The notes under the pieces: generated by a model
Database searches by the model: none
Told to the model about the DNA's origin: nothing
The model's input: only the letters and a program-made list of their open reading frames with translations
Part shown: positions 9,205-17,705 of the stretch, piece by piece
Layout of the letters: each line of letters begins with the position of its first letter
Numbering within the stretch: position 1 is the first letter of the stretch
Assembly: GCF_004340905.1 (NCBI RefSeq)
Contig: NZ_SLXD01000023.1
Coordinates: forward strand, 1-35,386
Length of the DNA: 35,386 nucleotides
Direction of reading: 5' to 3'
Origin: Rubrivivax gelatinosus
GTDB lineage: Bacteria; Pseudomonadota; Gammaproteobacteria; Burkholderiales; Burkholderiaceae_C
Translations under genes and position numbers: made by a program

Positions 9205-9225
9205 GTCTTATATAAGACATAAAAT
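9205..9225. promoter_or_regulatory. Putative GntR operator and -10 region before acnB
   Basis: GTCTTATATAAGAC (9205-9218) is a perfect 14-bp palindrome followed by ATAAAAT; TAAAAT (9220-9225) could be the -10 box. Compared with the gntR-mdh site, GTCTTA-ATAAGACATAA is shared except for one central base. It is 65 bases upstream of the acnB GTG start. Binding here would block polymerase, so acnB is likely repressed by the GntR protein at 6229-6975. Confidence 0.78.
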
Positions 9226-9282
9226 ACAGGAGGCGAGGCCGGGGGCCCGCCCCGAAACCCGCCCTGCCGCAGGAGAACGCCC

Positions 9283-11871
9283 GTGCTGACCGCCTACCGC
9301 CAACATGCCGCCGAACGCGCCGCGCTCGGCATCCCGCCGCTGCCGCTGGACGCCGCGCAGACCGCTGCGCTGATCGAGCTGATCCAGAACCCGCCCGCCG
9401 GCGAAGAAGCCTTCCTGCTGGACCTGCTGACGCACCGCGTGCCGCCGGGCGTCGACGACGCCGCCAAGGTCAAGGCCTCGTTCCTGGCCGCCGTCGCCCA
9501 CGGCGAGCTGAAGGCGGGCCTGGTGTCCAAGGCCAAGGCCACCGAGCTGCTGGGCACGATGGTCGGCGGCTACAACGTGCATCCGCTGATCGAACTGCTG
9601 GACGACGCCGAGGTCGCCGACGTCGCCGCCGCGGGGCTGAAGAAGACCCTGCTGATGTTCGACTACTTCCACGACGTCGCAGCCAAGGCCAAGGCCGGCA
9701 ACGCGAAGGCCAAGGAAGTCATCCAGTCCTGGGCCGACGCCGAGTGGTTCACCACCCGCCCCGAGGTGCCGAAGTCGATCACCGTCAGCGTCTTCAAGGT
9801 GCCCGGCGAGACCAACACCGACGACCTGTCGCCGGCGCCCGACGCCTGGAGCCGCCCGGACATCCCGCTGCACTACCTGGCGATGCTGAAGAACACGCGG
9901 CCCGACGCGGCGTTCCGGCCCGAGGAAGACGGCAAGCGCGGCCCGATGAAGTTCATCGACGAGCTGAAGGCCAAGGGCCACCTCGTGGCCTACGTCGGCG
10001 ACGTCGTCGGCACCGGCTCGTCGCGCAAGAGCGCGACCAACAGCGTCATCTGGGCCACCGGCCAGGACATCCCGTTCGTGCCGAACAAACGTTTCGGCGG
10101 CGTCACGCTGGGCGGCAAGATCGCGCCGATCTTCTTCAACACGCAGGAAGACTCGGGTTCGCTGCCGATCGAGGTCGACGTCTCCAGGCTCGAGATGGGC
10201 GACGTCATCGAGGTCCTCCCCTATGACGGCAAGCTGCTGAAGAACGGCGAGACCGTCGCCGAGTTCCAGCTCAAGAGCGAGGTGCTGCTCGACGAGGTGC
10301 GCGCCGGCGGCCGCATCAACCTGATCATCGGCCGCTCGCTGACCGCCAAGGCGCGCGACTTCCTCGGCCTGCCGGCGTCGACCACCTTCCGCCTGCCGGT
10401 CGCGCCGCAGGACAGCGGCCGCGGCTTCACGCTGGCGCAGAAGATGGTCGGCCGTGCCTGCGGCCTGCCCGAGGGCCAGGGCATCCGCCCGGGCACCTAC
10501 TGCGAGCCGCGCATGACCACCGTCGGCAGCCAGGACACCACCGGCCCGATGACGCGCGACGAGCTGAAGGACCTGGCCTGCCTGGGCTTCAGCGCCGACC
10601 TCGTGATGCAGAGCTTCTGCCACACGGCGGCCTACCCGAAGCCGGTGGACGTGAAGACCCACCGCGAGCTGCCCGCCTTCATCAGCAACCGCGGCGGCGT
10701 CGCGCTGCGCCCGGGCGATGGCGTCATCCACAGCTGGCTCAACCGCCTGCTGCTGCCCGACACCGTGGGCACCGGCGGCGACAGCCATACGCGTTTCCCC
10801 ATCGGCATCAGCTTCCCGGCGGGTTCGGGCCTGGTGGCCTTCGGTGCCGCCACCGGCGTGATGCCGCTGGACATGCCCGAGTCGGTGCTGGTGCGCTTCA
10901 AGGGTCAGATGCAGCCTGGCGTCACGCTGCGCGACCTGGTGCACGCGATCCCGCTGTACGCCATCAAGGCCGGGCTGCTGACCGTCGCCAAGGCCGGCAA
11001 GAAGAACGTCTTCAGCGGCCGCATCCTCGAGATCGAGGGCCTGCCCGACCTGAAGGTGGAACAGGCCTTCGAGCTGAGCGACGCGTCGGCCGAGCGCTCG
11101 GCCGCCGGCTGCACGATCAAGCTCGACGAAGCGCCGATCGCCGAGTACCTGCGCTCGAACGTCGTGCTGATGAAGAACATGATCGCCGACGGCTACGCCG
11201 ACGCGAAGACGCTGCAGCGCCGCATCGAGAAGGTCGAGGCCTGGCTGGCCCGGCCCTCGCTGCTGCAGGCCGACGCCGACGCCGAGTACGCTGCGGTCAT
11301 CGAGATCGACCTGGCCGACATCCGGGAGCCGATCCTCTGCTGCCCGAACGACCCGGACGATGCGAAGACGCTGTCCGAGGTCGCCGGCACGAAGATCGAC
11401 GAGGCCTTCATCGGCAGCTGCATGACCAACATCGGCCACTTCCGCGCGGCAGCCAAGCTGCTGGGCGGCCAGCGCGACATCCCGGTCAAGCTGTGGGTCG
11501 CGCCGCCGACGAAGATGGACCAGAGCGAGCTGATCAAGGAAGGCCACTACGCCGCCTTCGGCAGCGCCGGCGCACGCACCGAGATGCCCGGCTGCAGCCT
11601 GTGCATGGGCAACCAAGCGCAGGTGCGTGAAGGGGCCACGGTGGTGTCGACCTCGACGCGCAACTTCCCCAACCGGCTGGGCAAGAACACCAACGTGTTC
11701 CTCGCCTCGGCCGAGCTGGCCGCCATCGCCTCCAAGCTGGGCAAGATCCCGACCGTAGCCGAGTACCACGAGGCGATGGGCATCATCAACCAGGACGCCA
11801 GCGTGTACCGCTACATGAACTTCGACCAGATCGCCGAATACGCGGAGACGGCGAAGACGGTCGCGGTCTGA
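9283..11871 (+). CDS. acnB: Aconitate hydratase B / 2-methylisocitrate dehydratase
   Basis: The 862-residue enzyme isomerises citrate to isocitrate and, in this family, can also dehydrate 2-methylisocitrate. An N-terminal HEAT-like region (about 1-150, KATELLGTMVGGYNVHPLI) and the swivel domain precede the catalytic domains, the AcnB order. The [4Fe-4S] ligands are Cys713 (GSCMTNIGHF), Cys771 and Cys774 (GCSLCMGNQ). It starts with GTG; AGGAG at 9271-9275 is seven bases upstream, and the N-terminus VLTAYRQHAAERAALGI matches AcnB. A terminator follows at 11890. In E. coli AcnB is also an iron-responsive RNA-binding protein; whether this holds here is not visible. Confidence 0.96.
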   Translation: MLTAYRQHAAERAALGIPPLPLDAAQTAALIELIQNPPAGEEAFLLDLLTHRVPPGVDDAAKVKASFLAAVAHGELKAGLVSKAKATELLGTMVGGYNVHPLIELLDDAEVADVAAAGLKKTLLMFDYFHDVAAKAKAGNAKAKEVIQSWADAEWFTTRPEVPKSITVSVFKVPGETNTDDLSPAPDAWSRPDIPLHYLAMLKNTRPDAAFRPEEDGKRGPMKFIDELKAKGHLVAYVGDVVGTGSSRKSATNSVIWATGQDIPFVPNKRFGGVTLGGKIAPIFFNTQEDSGSLPIEVDVSRLEMGDVIEVLPYDGKLLKNGETVAEFQLKSEVLLDEVRAGGRINLIIGRSLTAKARDFLGLPASTTFRLPVAPQDSGRGFTLAQKMVGRACGLPEGQGIRPGTYCEPRMTTVGSQDTTGPMTRDELKDLACLGFSADLVMQSFCHTAAYPKPVDVKTHRELPAFISNRGGVALRPGDGVIHSWLNRLLLPDTVGTGGDSHTRFPIGISFPAGSGLVAFGAATGVMPLDMPESVLVRFKGQMQPGVTLRDLVHAIPLYAIKAGLLTVAKAGKKNVFSGRILEIEGLPDLKVEQAFELSDASAERSAAGCTIKLDEAPIAEYLRSNVVLMKNMIADGYADAKTLQRRIEKVEAWLARPSLLQADADAEYAAVIEIDLADIREPILCCPNDPDDAKTLSEVAGTKIDEAFIGSCMTNIGHFRAAAKLLGGQRDIPVKLWVAPPTKMDQSELIKEGHYAAFGSAGARTEMPGCSLCMGNQAQVREGATVVSTSTRNFPNRLGKNTNVFLASAELAAIASKLGKIPTVAEYHEAMGIINQDASVYRYMNFDQIAEYAETAKTVAV

Positions 11872-11889
11872 GGGCCCGCATTCCGCACG

Positions 11890-11918
11890 AAGGCCCGCCA
11901 GCGACGGCGGGCCTTTTT
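11890..11918 (+). terminator. Rho-independent terminator after acnB
   Basis: A 10-bp stem AAGGCCCGCC (11890-11899) / GGCGGGCCTT (11906-11915) with a 6-base loop merges into TTTTT (11914-11918). It lies 18 bases after the acnB stop and closes the TCA island. Confidence 0.85.
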
Positions 11919-11974
11919 GTTGTCAGCGAAGAATGCGCCGGTGACAGCTTACGAACTGCCGCCGAAAGCGCGGA

Positions 11975-12292
11975 CTAAGGCGTAAAGCAGATCACGATCG
12001 CAATGGCCCACGATGTCGCGGCCAGAAGACCGAGGAGGGCATCGCCGCCGGCGCCCCGCTCCCGCTGGACATGACGGATCAACTGCATCAAAGGGCGGCG
12101 AAGAAGTTGGCGCGACTCCAGCCGTAGCAAGTCGCTGACGGCGCAGATAAGGCCCAGCAGGACCAGCGCACTCCTCGCCCACGGAGAGACGAACCAGTCT
12201 GGCTGGACCGACGCAGTCAGCGAAACTGCCAGAAGAGCGCCCCAGGTCGCTCGCCAAGCTGCCCCCTTGGGGCGTGGCAAGGATTCATCCAT
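11975..12292 (-). CDS. Small three-helix membrane protein, unknown
   Basis: I do not recognise this protein. With the start at 12292 (MDESLPRPKG) it has 105 residues and three hydrophobic stretches: about 14-29, 39-53 and 84-103 (DALLGLLAATSWAIAIVICF). Starts at 12301 and 12346 are also open, and none has a clear Shine-Dalgarno. It overlaps the end of the upstream secreted-protein gene by 8 bases on the same strand, so the two are probably translated together. Its base composition is less GC-rich than the flanking TCA and PBP1A genes. An immunity-like or partner membrane protein is possible from the context but not shown. Confidence 0.6.
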   Translation of the reverse strand: MDESLPRPKGAAWRATWGALLAVSLTASVQPDWFVSPWARSALVLLGLICAVSDLLRLESRQLLRRPLMQLIRHVQRERGAGGDALLGLLAATSWAIAIVICFTP

Positions 12293-13154
12293 GGCAGCCA
12301 TTGCATCCGGACGACCCGCCGGAGTAGTTGAACCAAGCATTGACAACCCCGTAATCGCCGCCGGTGGTCTGCATCATATGTCCGCCGTCCGACATATCAA
12401 ACCACGACGCCGCCGAGCCCTGCGCCGAACCCAGCGAAGAAGGTGTATTTGTCGCCGAAGATATGGATTCGACAATACCGTATATGGCGCCACCGATACT
12501 ATCCCAAAGAGAAGGCGCGTAGGTTTCTATCAAGGGTGCGATGAACGAGCCAACAGCGTAGCCGATACCAAATGCAACCGCCAACTCCCGAGAAATGAGC
12601 ATGCTGGACTCATAGAGAGAGCCGGAAACGCTGAGTGAGCCGATCGGGGCGGTTCTGAAGGAAAGATATATCTCGTAGGGCGTCATATCGAGATAAGGGC
12701 CGGCCCCCAATGTCGAGTACACCGGAGACAGCGCGGCAGCACGCGAAAAGCAAGACTCGACGGCGGTCATCTCACTCGAGGACAGGCGACTTCGCAAGAG
12801 CAATGGGGCGACAAGCGGCCGCCGAGCGTCGCTTGCCGCACGCACGTACAGTGCTGCCAGCCTTTCCCACTCGAACGCGCTGAGCGCGTTGCACAGAGAA
12901 CGAGCATGCTCGGAGTCCAGCCCTGCGATGTTCTGATCGATGAGCTGCGCGAAGTTCGCATGAACTGCACGAGGCACATCCGCAGCATCGATCGCACCTT
13001 GCTGAATGTTGGCCAGCGCTCGAGCCAGCACACGACGCCCCAGAACATCAGGCGCAGTTCGAGCGCTGTACTGCGGCCTATGCGCAGCAGCAGACCCCAC
13101 CCACCCCAGCCCCGAAATCGCCAGCAGCGCCAAAGAACATTCGCGTCGATTCAC
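12285..13154 (-). CDS. Secreted protein of unknown function ending in CXXCH
   Basis: The GTG start at 13154 is preceded by GGGAGGG, a strong Shine-Dalgarno, and gives 289 residues. The N-terminus (NRRECSLALLAISGLGWVG then SAAA) is a Sec-type signal peptide with likely cleavage after residue 24. The middle is helical and charged; a later glycine-rich hydrophobic stretch (VAFGIGYAVGSFIAPLIETY, about 210-229) could insert in or cross a membrane. The last residues are SSGCNGCHG, containing a CXXCH motif like a c-type haem site, but no downstream axial ligand exists. No family is recognised. Lower GC and the unrelated neighbours suggest later acquisition. Confidence 0.65.
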   Translation of the reverse strand: MNRRECSLALLAISGLGWVGSAAAHRPQYSARTAPDVLGRRVLARALANIQQGAIDAADVPRAVHANFAQLIDQNIAGLDSEHARSLCNALSAFEWERLAALYVRAASDARRPLVAPLLLRSRLSSSEMTAVESCFSRAAALSPVYSTLGAGPYLDMTPYEIYLSFRTAPIGSLSVSGSLYESSMLISRELAVAFGIGYAVGSFIAPLIETYAPSLWDSIGGAIYGIVESISSATNTPSSLGSAQGSAASWFDMSDGGHMMQTTGGDYGVVNAWFNYSGGSSGCNGCHG

Positions 13155-13628
13155 TACACCCTCCCATGGCCGTGTTGCGACCACTTCTCATTCGCATCCA
13201 TGCTGCCCGAGTGCGATCGATTGCTCAACTTCGGCGCCCTCTCGAATTAGGGATTCGTTGTTCGCGCTCGAAGGTCTCCCCGGTCGCCCGATACTCAAGA
13301 ATCCTGTCCTGGGATCAGGACATCTGCGAAACGCCGCTGACCGGCGCCCTTCGAACTCCCTGCCGGCAGAGCCCCGCGCCAAAGAGCCCCATTCCGCCAG
13401 CCGTCACCCGGGCGGCACGGTTCCCTACCCCTGCGAGCTTGCACCGCCTTTCATGCAGGCAAGCCGGACGTCCTTCCGGCGTTTGCTACCCTTGCGCACT
13501 TCGCCCTGACGTGACCAGGCGGCGCCCTCCGTTCGCGGCCCCGCACACCTTGATGTCGTGATACGCCCGCACCCCGCCCCCCAGCCTGTCCAGCAAATTC
13601 GTACCGCCGTCACGGCACCGAGGTCCTG
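13155..13628. other. Gene-free divergent region with an 18-bp inverted repeat
   Basis: No reading frame here has convincing protein-like content. It separates the minus-strand secreted-protein gene from plus-strand PBP1A, so promoters of both should lie here, but I cannot point to clear -35/-10 boxes. At 13305-13322 there is TGTCCTG-GGAT-CAGGACA, a perfect 7-bp inverted repeat with a 4-base spacer, a candidate operator. The last bases contain GAGG, the PBP1A ribosome-binding site. Confidence 0.5.
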
Positions 13629-15962
13629 ATGTCGCCGCTGGTGAAGAAGATCGCGCTCGGCGCGGGCGCCGTCGTCGGCGCGCTGGTCCTGGTGTTCGTC
13701 GCCTCGGTCGTGTGGTACTCGACGCGGCTGCCGCCGCTGGACGAGGTGCTGGACTACCGCCCGCGCCAGCACCTGCAGGTGTTCACCGCCGACGGCGTCG
13801 AGATCGCCGAGTTCGGCAGCGAACGCCGCGTCTTCGTGCCGATCGACAAGGCGCCCAAGCTGATGCAGGACGCAGTGCTGGCCGTCGAGGACTGGCGCTT
13901 CCGCGAGCACGGCGGCATCAGCGGCCGCGCGCTGCTGCGCGCGCTGTGGGCCAACCTCACGGGCGGCATGCCGCAGGGCGCGAGCACGATCACGCAGCAG
14001 GTCGCACGCACCTTCTTCCTGTCGACCAAACGCACGCCCGAACGCAAGATCAAGGAAGCCCTGCTGGCGCTGGAGATCGAACGGCGCCTGAACAAGGACC
14101 AGATCCTCGAGCTCTACCTGAACCAGATCTACCTCGGCCAGCGTGCCTACGGTTTCGGCGCCGCGGCCCAGGTCTATTTCGGCAAGACGCTCGACGAGCT
14201 CGACGTCGCCGAGGCGGCGATGCTCGCCGGCCTGCCGCAGAACCCGGGTTACGCCAACCCGATCACCAACTTCGAACGTGCCAAGCGCCGCCAGTCCATC
14301 GTGCTGCAGCGCATGCTGGACACCGGCGTCATCGACGAGCCGACCTACCGCAAGGCGCTGCAGGAACCGCTGGCGGTGCGCAAGCCCGGCGAGGTCGAGG
14401 TGCACGCCGCGCACGTCGCCGAGATGGCGCGCCAGGCGGTCGTCGAACGTGTCGGCGACAAGGCCTACACCCAGGGCATCCGCGTCTACACCTCGCTGCG
14501 TGCCGCCGACCAGGAAGCGGCGTACAAGGCGCTGCGCCGCGCCGTCATCGCCCACGAGGCGCGCCAGCCCTGGCGCGGCCCCGAGGGCCACGAGGACCTG
14601 CCGTCCGGCGGCGACCTGGAACGCGCCGCCGCCCAGGCGCTGCGCGACCACAACGACGACGAGGACCTGCGCGTGGCCATCGTCGCCGAAGCCGGCACCA
14701 AGGAGGTCGTCGCGGTGCTGGCCAGCGGCGAGACGGTGCGCATCACCGGCGCCGGCCTGCGCGCCGCGGCACCCGGGCTGCAGCCCAAGGCGAAGGAGGC
14801 ACTGGCGATCACGCGCGGCGCCGTCATCCGGCTGGCCGGCCGCACCCGCGGCGAGCGCACCGACTGGAGCATCACCCAGTGGCCGCGGGCCGAAGGCGCC
14901 TTCGTCGCGCTGGACCCGAAGACCGGCCGCGTGCGTGCGCTGGTCGGCGGCTTCGACTTCGGCGCCCAGCAGTTCAACCACGTGACCCAGGCCTGGCGCC
15001 AGCCGGGATCGTCGTTCAAGCCCTTCCTGTACTCGGCGGCCTTCGAGGCCGGGCTGATGCCCGACACCGTCGTCGACGACGCACCCTGGTCGGGCAGCGA
15101 CGCCAACGGCAACCCCGGCGGCTGGGACCCGAAGAACTCGGACGGCCGCTACGACGGCCCGATCACGCTGCGCGAGGCGCTGACGCGATCCAAGAACATG
15201 GTCAGCATCCGCGTCGTGCGCCAACTGGGCATCGCCGAGGCGCTGCAGTGGACCTCGCGCTTCGGCTTCGATCCCAGGCGCCAGCCCGACAACCTGACGC
15301 TGGCACTCGGCGCCGGCAGCACGACGCCGATGCAGCTGGCGTCGGCCTACGCGGTGTTCGCCAACGGCGGCTGGCGCGTGACGCCCACCGTCATCGAGCG
15401 CATCACCGACGCCGAGGGCCAGACGATCTGGCAGGCGCCACCGCCGCCGGCGCAGGACGAGGAGACACGCGCCGTGCCGGCGCGCAACGTGTTCCTCGTC
15501 AACAGCCTGCTGGGCGACGTGACGCGCGTGGGCACCGCGGCACGTGCGCAGGCCAGCCTCAAGCGAGCCGACCTCTACGGCAAGACCGGCACGACCAACG
15601 ACGCGGTCGACGCCTGGTTCGCCGGCTTCCAGCCGGGGGTCGTCGCGGTCGCGTGGATGGGCTACGACGAGCCGCGCAGCCTGGGCAGCGGCGAGTCCGG
15701 CGGCGGCCTGGCGCTGCCGATGTGGATCGACGCGATGCAGGTGATGCTGCGCGGCGTGCCGGTGGCCACGCCCGAGCCGCCCGAAGGCGTGGTGCACGGC
15801 ACGCAGGACTGGCGTTATGCCGAGTGGGCCGAACACGCGCCGGTGGAGCGGCTGCTGGACGCCGCCGAGCCCGAGCCGCCAGCGCCGGCGGCCTCGGCCG
15901 CCGCTTCGGCGCCGCCGCCGGCCGCTTCGGCCGCCGCGCCGGCGTCGGCGGCGTCGCGCTGA
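13629..15962 (+). CDS. mrcA: Penicillin-binding protein 1A
   Basis: This 777-residue bifunctional class A PBP polymerises and cross-links peptidoglycan at the inner membrane. Residues 7-30 form the membrane anchor. The GT51 glycosyltransferase domain follows, with Glu87 in VEDWRFREHGG and GASTITQQVART (117-128). The transpeptidase domain has Ser461 in SSFK, SKN at 521-523 and KTG at 652-654. An OB-like insert lies between the two. The C-terminus (about 745-777) is a low-complexity Ala/Pro/Ser tail. GAGG sits 6 bases before the ATG. It is convergent with the next gene, with one base between the stop codons. Confidence 0.95.
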   Translation: MSPLVKKIALGAGAVVGALVLVFVASVVWYSTRLPPLDEVLDYRPRQHLQVFTADGVEIAEFGSERRVFVPIDKAPKLMQDAVLAVEDWRFREHGGISGRALLRALWANLTGGMPQGASTITQQVARTFFLSTKRTPERKIKEALLALEIERRLNKDQILELYLNQIYLGQRAYGFGAAAQVYFGKTLDELDVAEAAMLAGLPQNPGYANPITNFERAKRRQSIVLQRMLDTGVIDEPTYRKALQEPLAVRKPGEVEVHAAHVAEMARQAVVERVGDKAYTQGIRVYTSLRAADQEAAYKALRRAVIAHEARQPWRGPEGHEDLPSGGDLERAAAQALRDHNDDEDLRVAIVAEAGTKEVVAVLASGETVRITGAGLRAAAPGLQPKAKEALAITRGAVIRLAGRTRGERTDWSITQWPRAEGAFVALDPKTGRVRALVGGFDFGAQQFNHVTQAWRQPGSSFKPFLYSAAFEAGLMPDTVVDDAPWSGSDANGNPGGWDPKNSDGRYDGPITLREALTRSKNMVSIRVVRQLGIAEALQWTSRFGFDPRRQPDNLTLALGAGSTTPMQLASAYAVFANGGWRVTPTVIERITDAEGQTIWQAPPPPAQDEETRAVPARNVFLVNSLLGDVTRVGTAARAQASLKRADLYGKTGTTNDAVDAWFAGFQPGVVAVAWMGYDEPRSLGSGESGGGLALPMWIDAMQVMLRGVPVATPEPPEGVVHGTQDWRYAEWAEHAPVERLLDAAEPEPPAPAASAAASAPPPAASAAAPASAASR

Positions 15963-15963
15963 C

Positions 15964-16692
15964 TCAGGGCTCGACGCTGTCGAGCTGCCCGTAGGCGTGC
16001 GCCATCCAGAGCTTCAGGCGCTGGCGTTCCATCATGCCCAGGCCGGGGCCGTCGATCGCCGAGACGTTGCGCGCCGCCCAGAAGCTGGCGTTGCGCGCGT
16101 CGATCTTCTGCACCGCCGCGTCGTGCAGCCGGCGCAGCGAGACGATCCTGGCGCCCAGGCCCAGCGCGCGTTCGAGCTGGCCCGAGCGTTCGAGCTGGCC
16201 GAAGTCGTCGCCGCGCAGCTCGTTCTTGACGATCACGTACTGCACCCGCTGGCCGAAACGCTCGAGCAGCCGTGCCAGCAGGTCGACCGAGTCGCGGCCG
16301 CTGTCCATCACGTGCCAGGCGTAGAGCGCGATGCCCGACAGGTCGGCCATGTCGAGCACGCCGGACTCGTCCATCCAGCGCACCAGCGGCTCCTGGGTCT
16401 GCGCCGCCAGGTCGACCAGCACACGCCGGCCGGGCTGCTCGACGGCGGTCTCGACGATGCGGTCCAGCGCCTCGTAGCGGTCGATCAGCGCCGGCGACGC
16501 GTACTCGGCATAAAAGCGCAGCAGCGCGCCGTGCGAGCGGTCGGTGTCGAAGCCGACGAACGGCAGCTCGTGGTCGATGAAGTACTGGGCGAGCAGCCGC
16601 GAGACCATCGACTTGCCGACGCCTCCCTTCTCGCCGCCGATGAGGTGGATCTTGGAGACCGGGTGGGTCTGCAGGGTGGGCACGTCTTCCAT
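15964..16692 (-). CDS. ParA/MinD-like P-loop ATPase, orphan
   Basis: This 242-residue protein has a deviant Walker A motif, GGEKGGVGKS (about 19-28), the mark of the ParA/MinD/SIMIBI ATPases, and a Walker A'-like FVGFDTDRSHGALL. VLVDLAAQ resembles the Walker B strand. The C-terminal half (VIVKNELRGDDFGQL then ARIVSLRRLHDAAVQKIDAR) is like ParA-type ATPases found on Burkholderiales chromosomes and in conjugation-related (TraL-like) proteins. No parB or minE neighbour is present, so its cargo is unknown. The start at 16692 (MEDVPTLQTH) is chosen because the upstream extension is arginine/glycine-rich and lies in the divergent promoter region. Confidence 0.75.
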   Translation of the reverse strand: MEDVPTLQTHPVSKIHLIGGEKGGVGKSMVSRLLAQYFIDHELPFVGFDTDRSHGALLRFYAEYASPALIDRYEALDRIVETAVEQPGRRVLVDLAAQTQEPLVRWMDESGVLDMADLSGIALYAWHVMDSGRDSVDLLARLLERFGQRVQYVIVKNELRGDDFGQLERSGQLERALGLGARIVSLRRLHDAAVQKIDARNASFWAARNVSAIDGPGLGMMERQRLKLWMAHAYGQLDSVEP

Positions 16693-16766
16693 GCGGACGA
16701 TTGTGCCGCCGCCGCCGTGACGGCCGGCGTATCGGGAAGAAACCCCGCGCTGCGTACACTGGGCCG

Positions 16767-17705
16767 ATGGCACAGAGCATCCAGGACTTCCACGACGACC
16801 CGCGCAACGCCGACATCCGCATCTGGGTCAACGGCGAGCTGAAACACCGCAACGAGGCCGTGGTCTCGGTCTTCGACAGCGGCTTCGTGCTCGGCGACGG
16901 CGTCTGGGAAGGCCTGCGCATCTTCGGCGGCCACCCGGCCTTCCTCGACGCCCACCTCGACCGGCTCTACGAAGGGGCCAAGGCGCTGGCGATGGACATC
17001 GGCCTGAACCGCGCCGAACTCACCAACGCGATCTACGCCACGCTCGCCGCCAACGGCATGCACGGCGACGGCGCGCACGCGCGGCTGATGGTCACGCGCG
17101 GCGTCAAGCGCACGCCCTACCAGGACCCGCGGGCGACGATGGGCCGCGCCACGGTGGTCATCATCGCCGAGTTCAAGACCGCCAAGCCCGAGACGCTGGC
17201 CCAGGGCCTGTCGCTCTTCACCGTGCACGTGCGCCGCGGTTTCCCCGACGTGCAGGACCCCAAGCTCAACAGCCACAGCAAGCTCAACTGCATCACCGCC
17301 TGCATCCAGGCCACCACCGCCGGCGCCGACGAGGCGCTGATGCTGGACCCGCACGGCTTCGTCGCCACCTGCAACTCGACGCACTTCTTCATCGTGCGCC
17401 GCGGCGAGGTCTGGACCTCGACCGGCGACTACTGCCTGGGCGGCATCACACGCGCCAACGTCATCCAGGTCTGCCGGGAAGCCGGCATCCCGGTGCGCGA
17501 GAAGAACTTCAGCCTGAGCGAGGTCTACGGCGCCGACGAGGCCTTCGTCACCGGCACCTTCGCCGGGCTGGCGCCGGTGCGCGCGGTCGACGGCCGCACG
17601 ATCGGCGACGGCCGGCCGGGCCCGATGCTGGCGCGGCTGCGCGAGCTCTACGCCGGCCTGGTGCAGCGCGACATCGCGGCGCGCGCCGCCGCCCGCGCGG
17701 CATGA
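16767..17705 (+). CDS. Class IV (BCAT/D-AAT fold) aminotransferase-like protein
   Basis: The 312-residue protein has the fold-type IV PLP-enzyme layout: FDSGFVLGDGVWEGLRIF (36-53), Lys172 in LNSHSKLNCITA as the Schiff-base lysine, and GDYCLGGITRANVI, the phosphate-binding loop. In the segment GFVATCNSTHFFIV the position of the usual pyridine-nitrogen glutamate (as in SEG or AETN of related enzymes) is Thr201. That is unusual and may mean altered chemistry. Substrate is unknown; branched-chain or D-amino acids are the usual options. Its stop overlaps the start of the sulfotransferase-like gene (ATGA), so the two form a coupled pair. Confidence 0.82.
   Translation: MAQSIQDFHDDPRNADIRIWVNGELKHRNEAVVSVFDSGFVLGDGVWEGLRIFGGHPAFLDAHLDRLYEGAKALAMDIGLNRAELTNAIYATLAANGMHGDGAHARLMVTRGVKRTPYQDPRATMGRATVVIIAEFKTAKPETLAQGLSLFTVHVRRGFPDVQDPKLNSHSKLNCITACIQATTAGADEALMLDPHGFVATCNSTHFFIVRRGEVWTSTGDYCLGGITRANVIQVCREAGIPVREKNFSLSEVYGADEAFVTGTFAGLAPVRAVDGRTIGDGRPGPMLARLRELYAGLVQRDIAARAAARAA

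Noticed and set aside
9208..11769. A long open frame on the minus strand opposite acnB
   Set aside because: It has antisense-type composition with no domain, while the plus strand encodes a complete aconitase with all iron-sulfur ligands.
13425..15836. A long minus-strand frame opposite PBP1A
   Set aside because: It is a composition-driven shadow; PBP1A motifs are complete on the plus strand.
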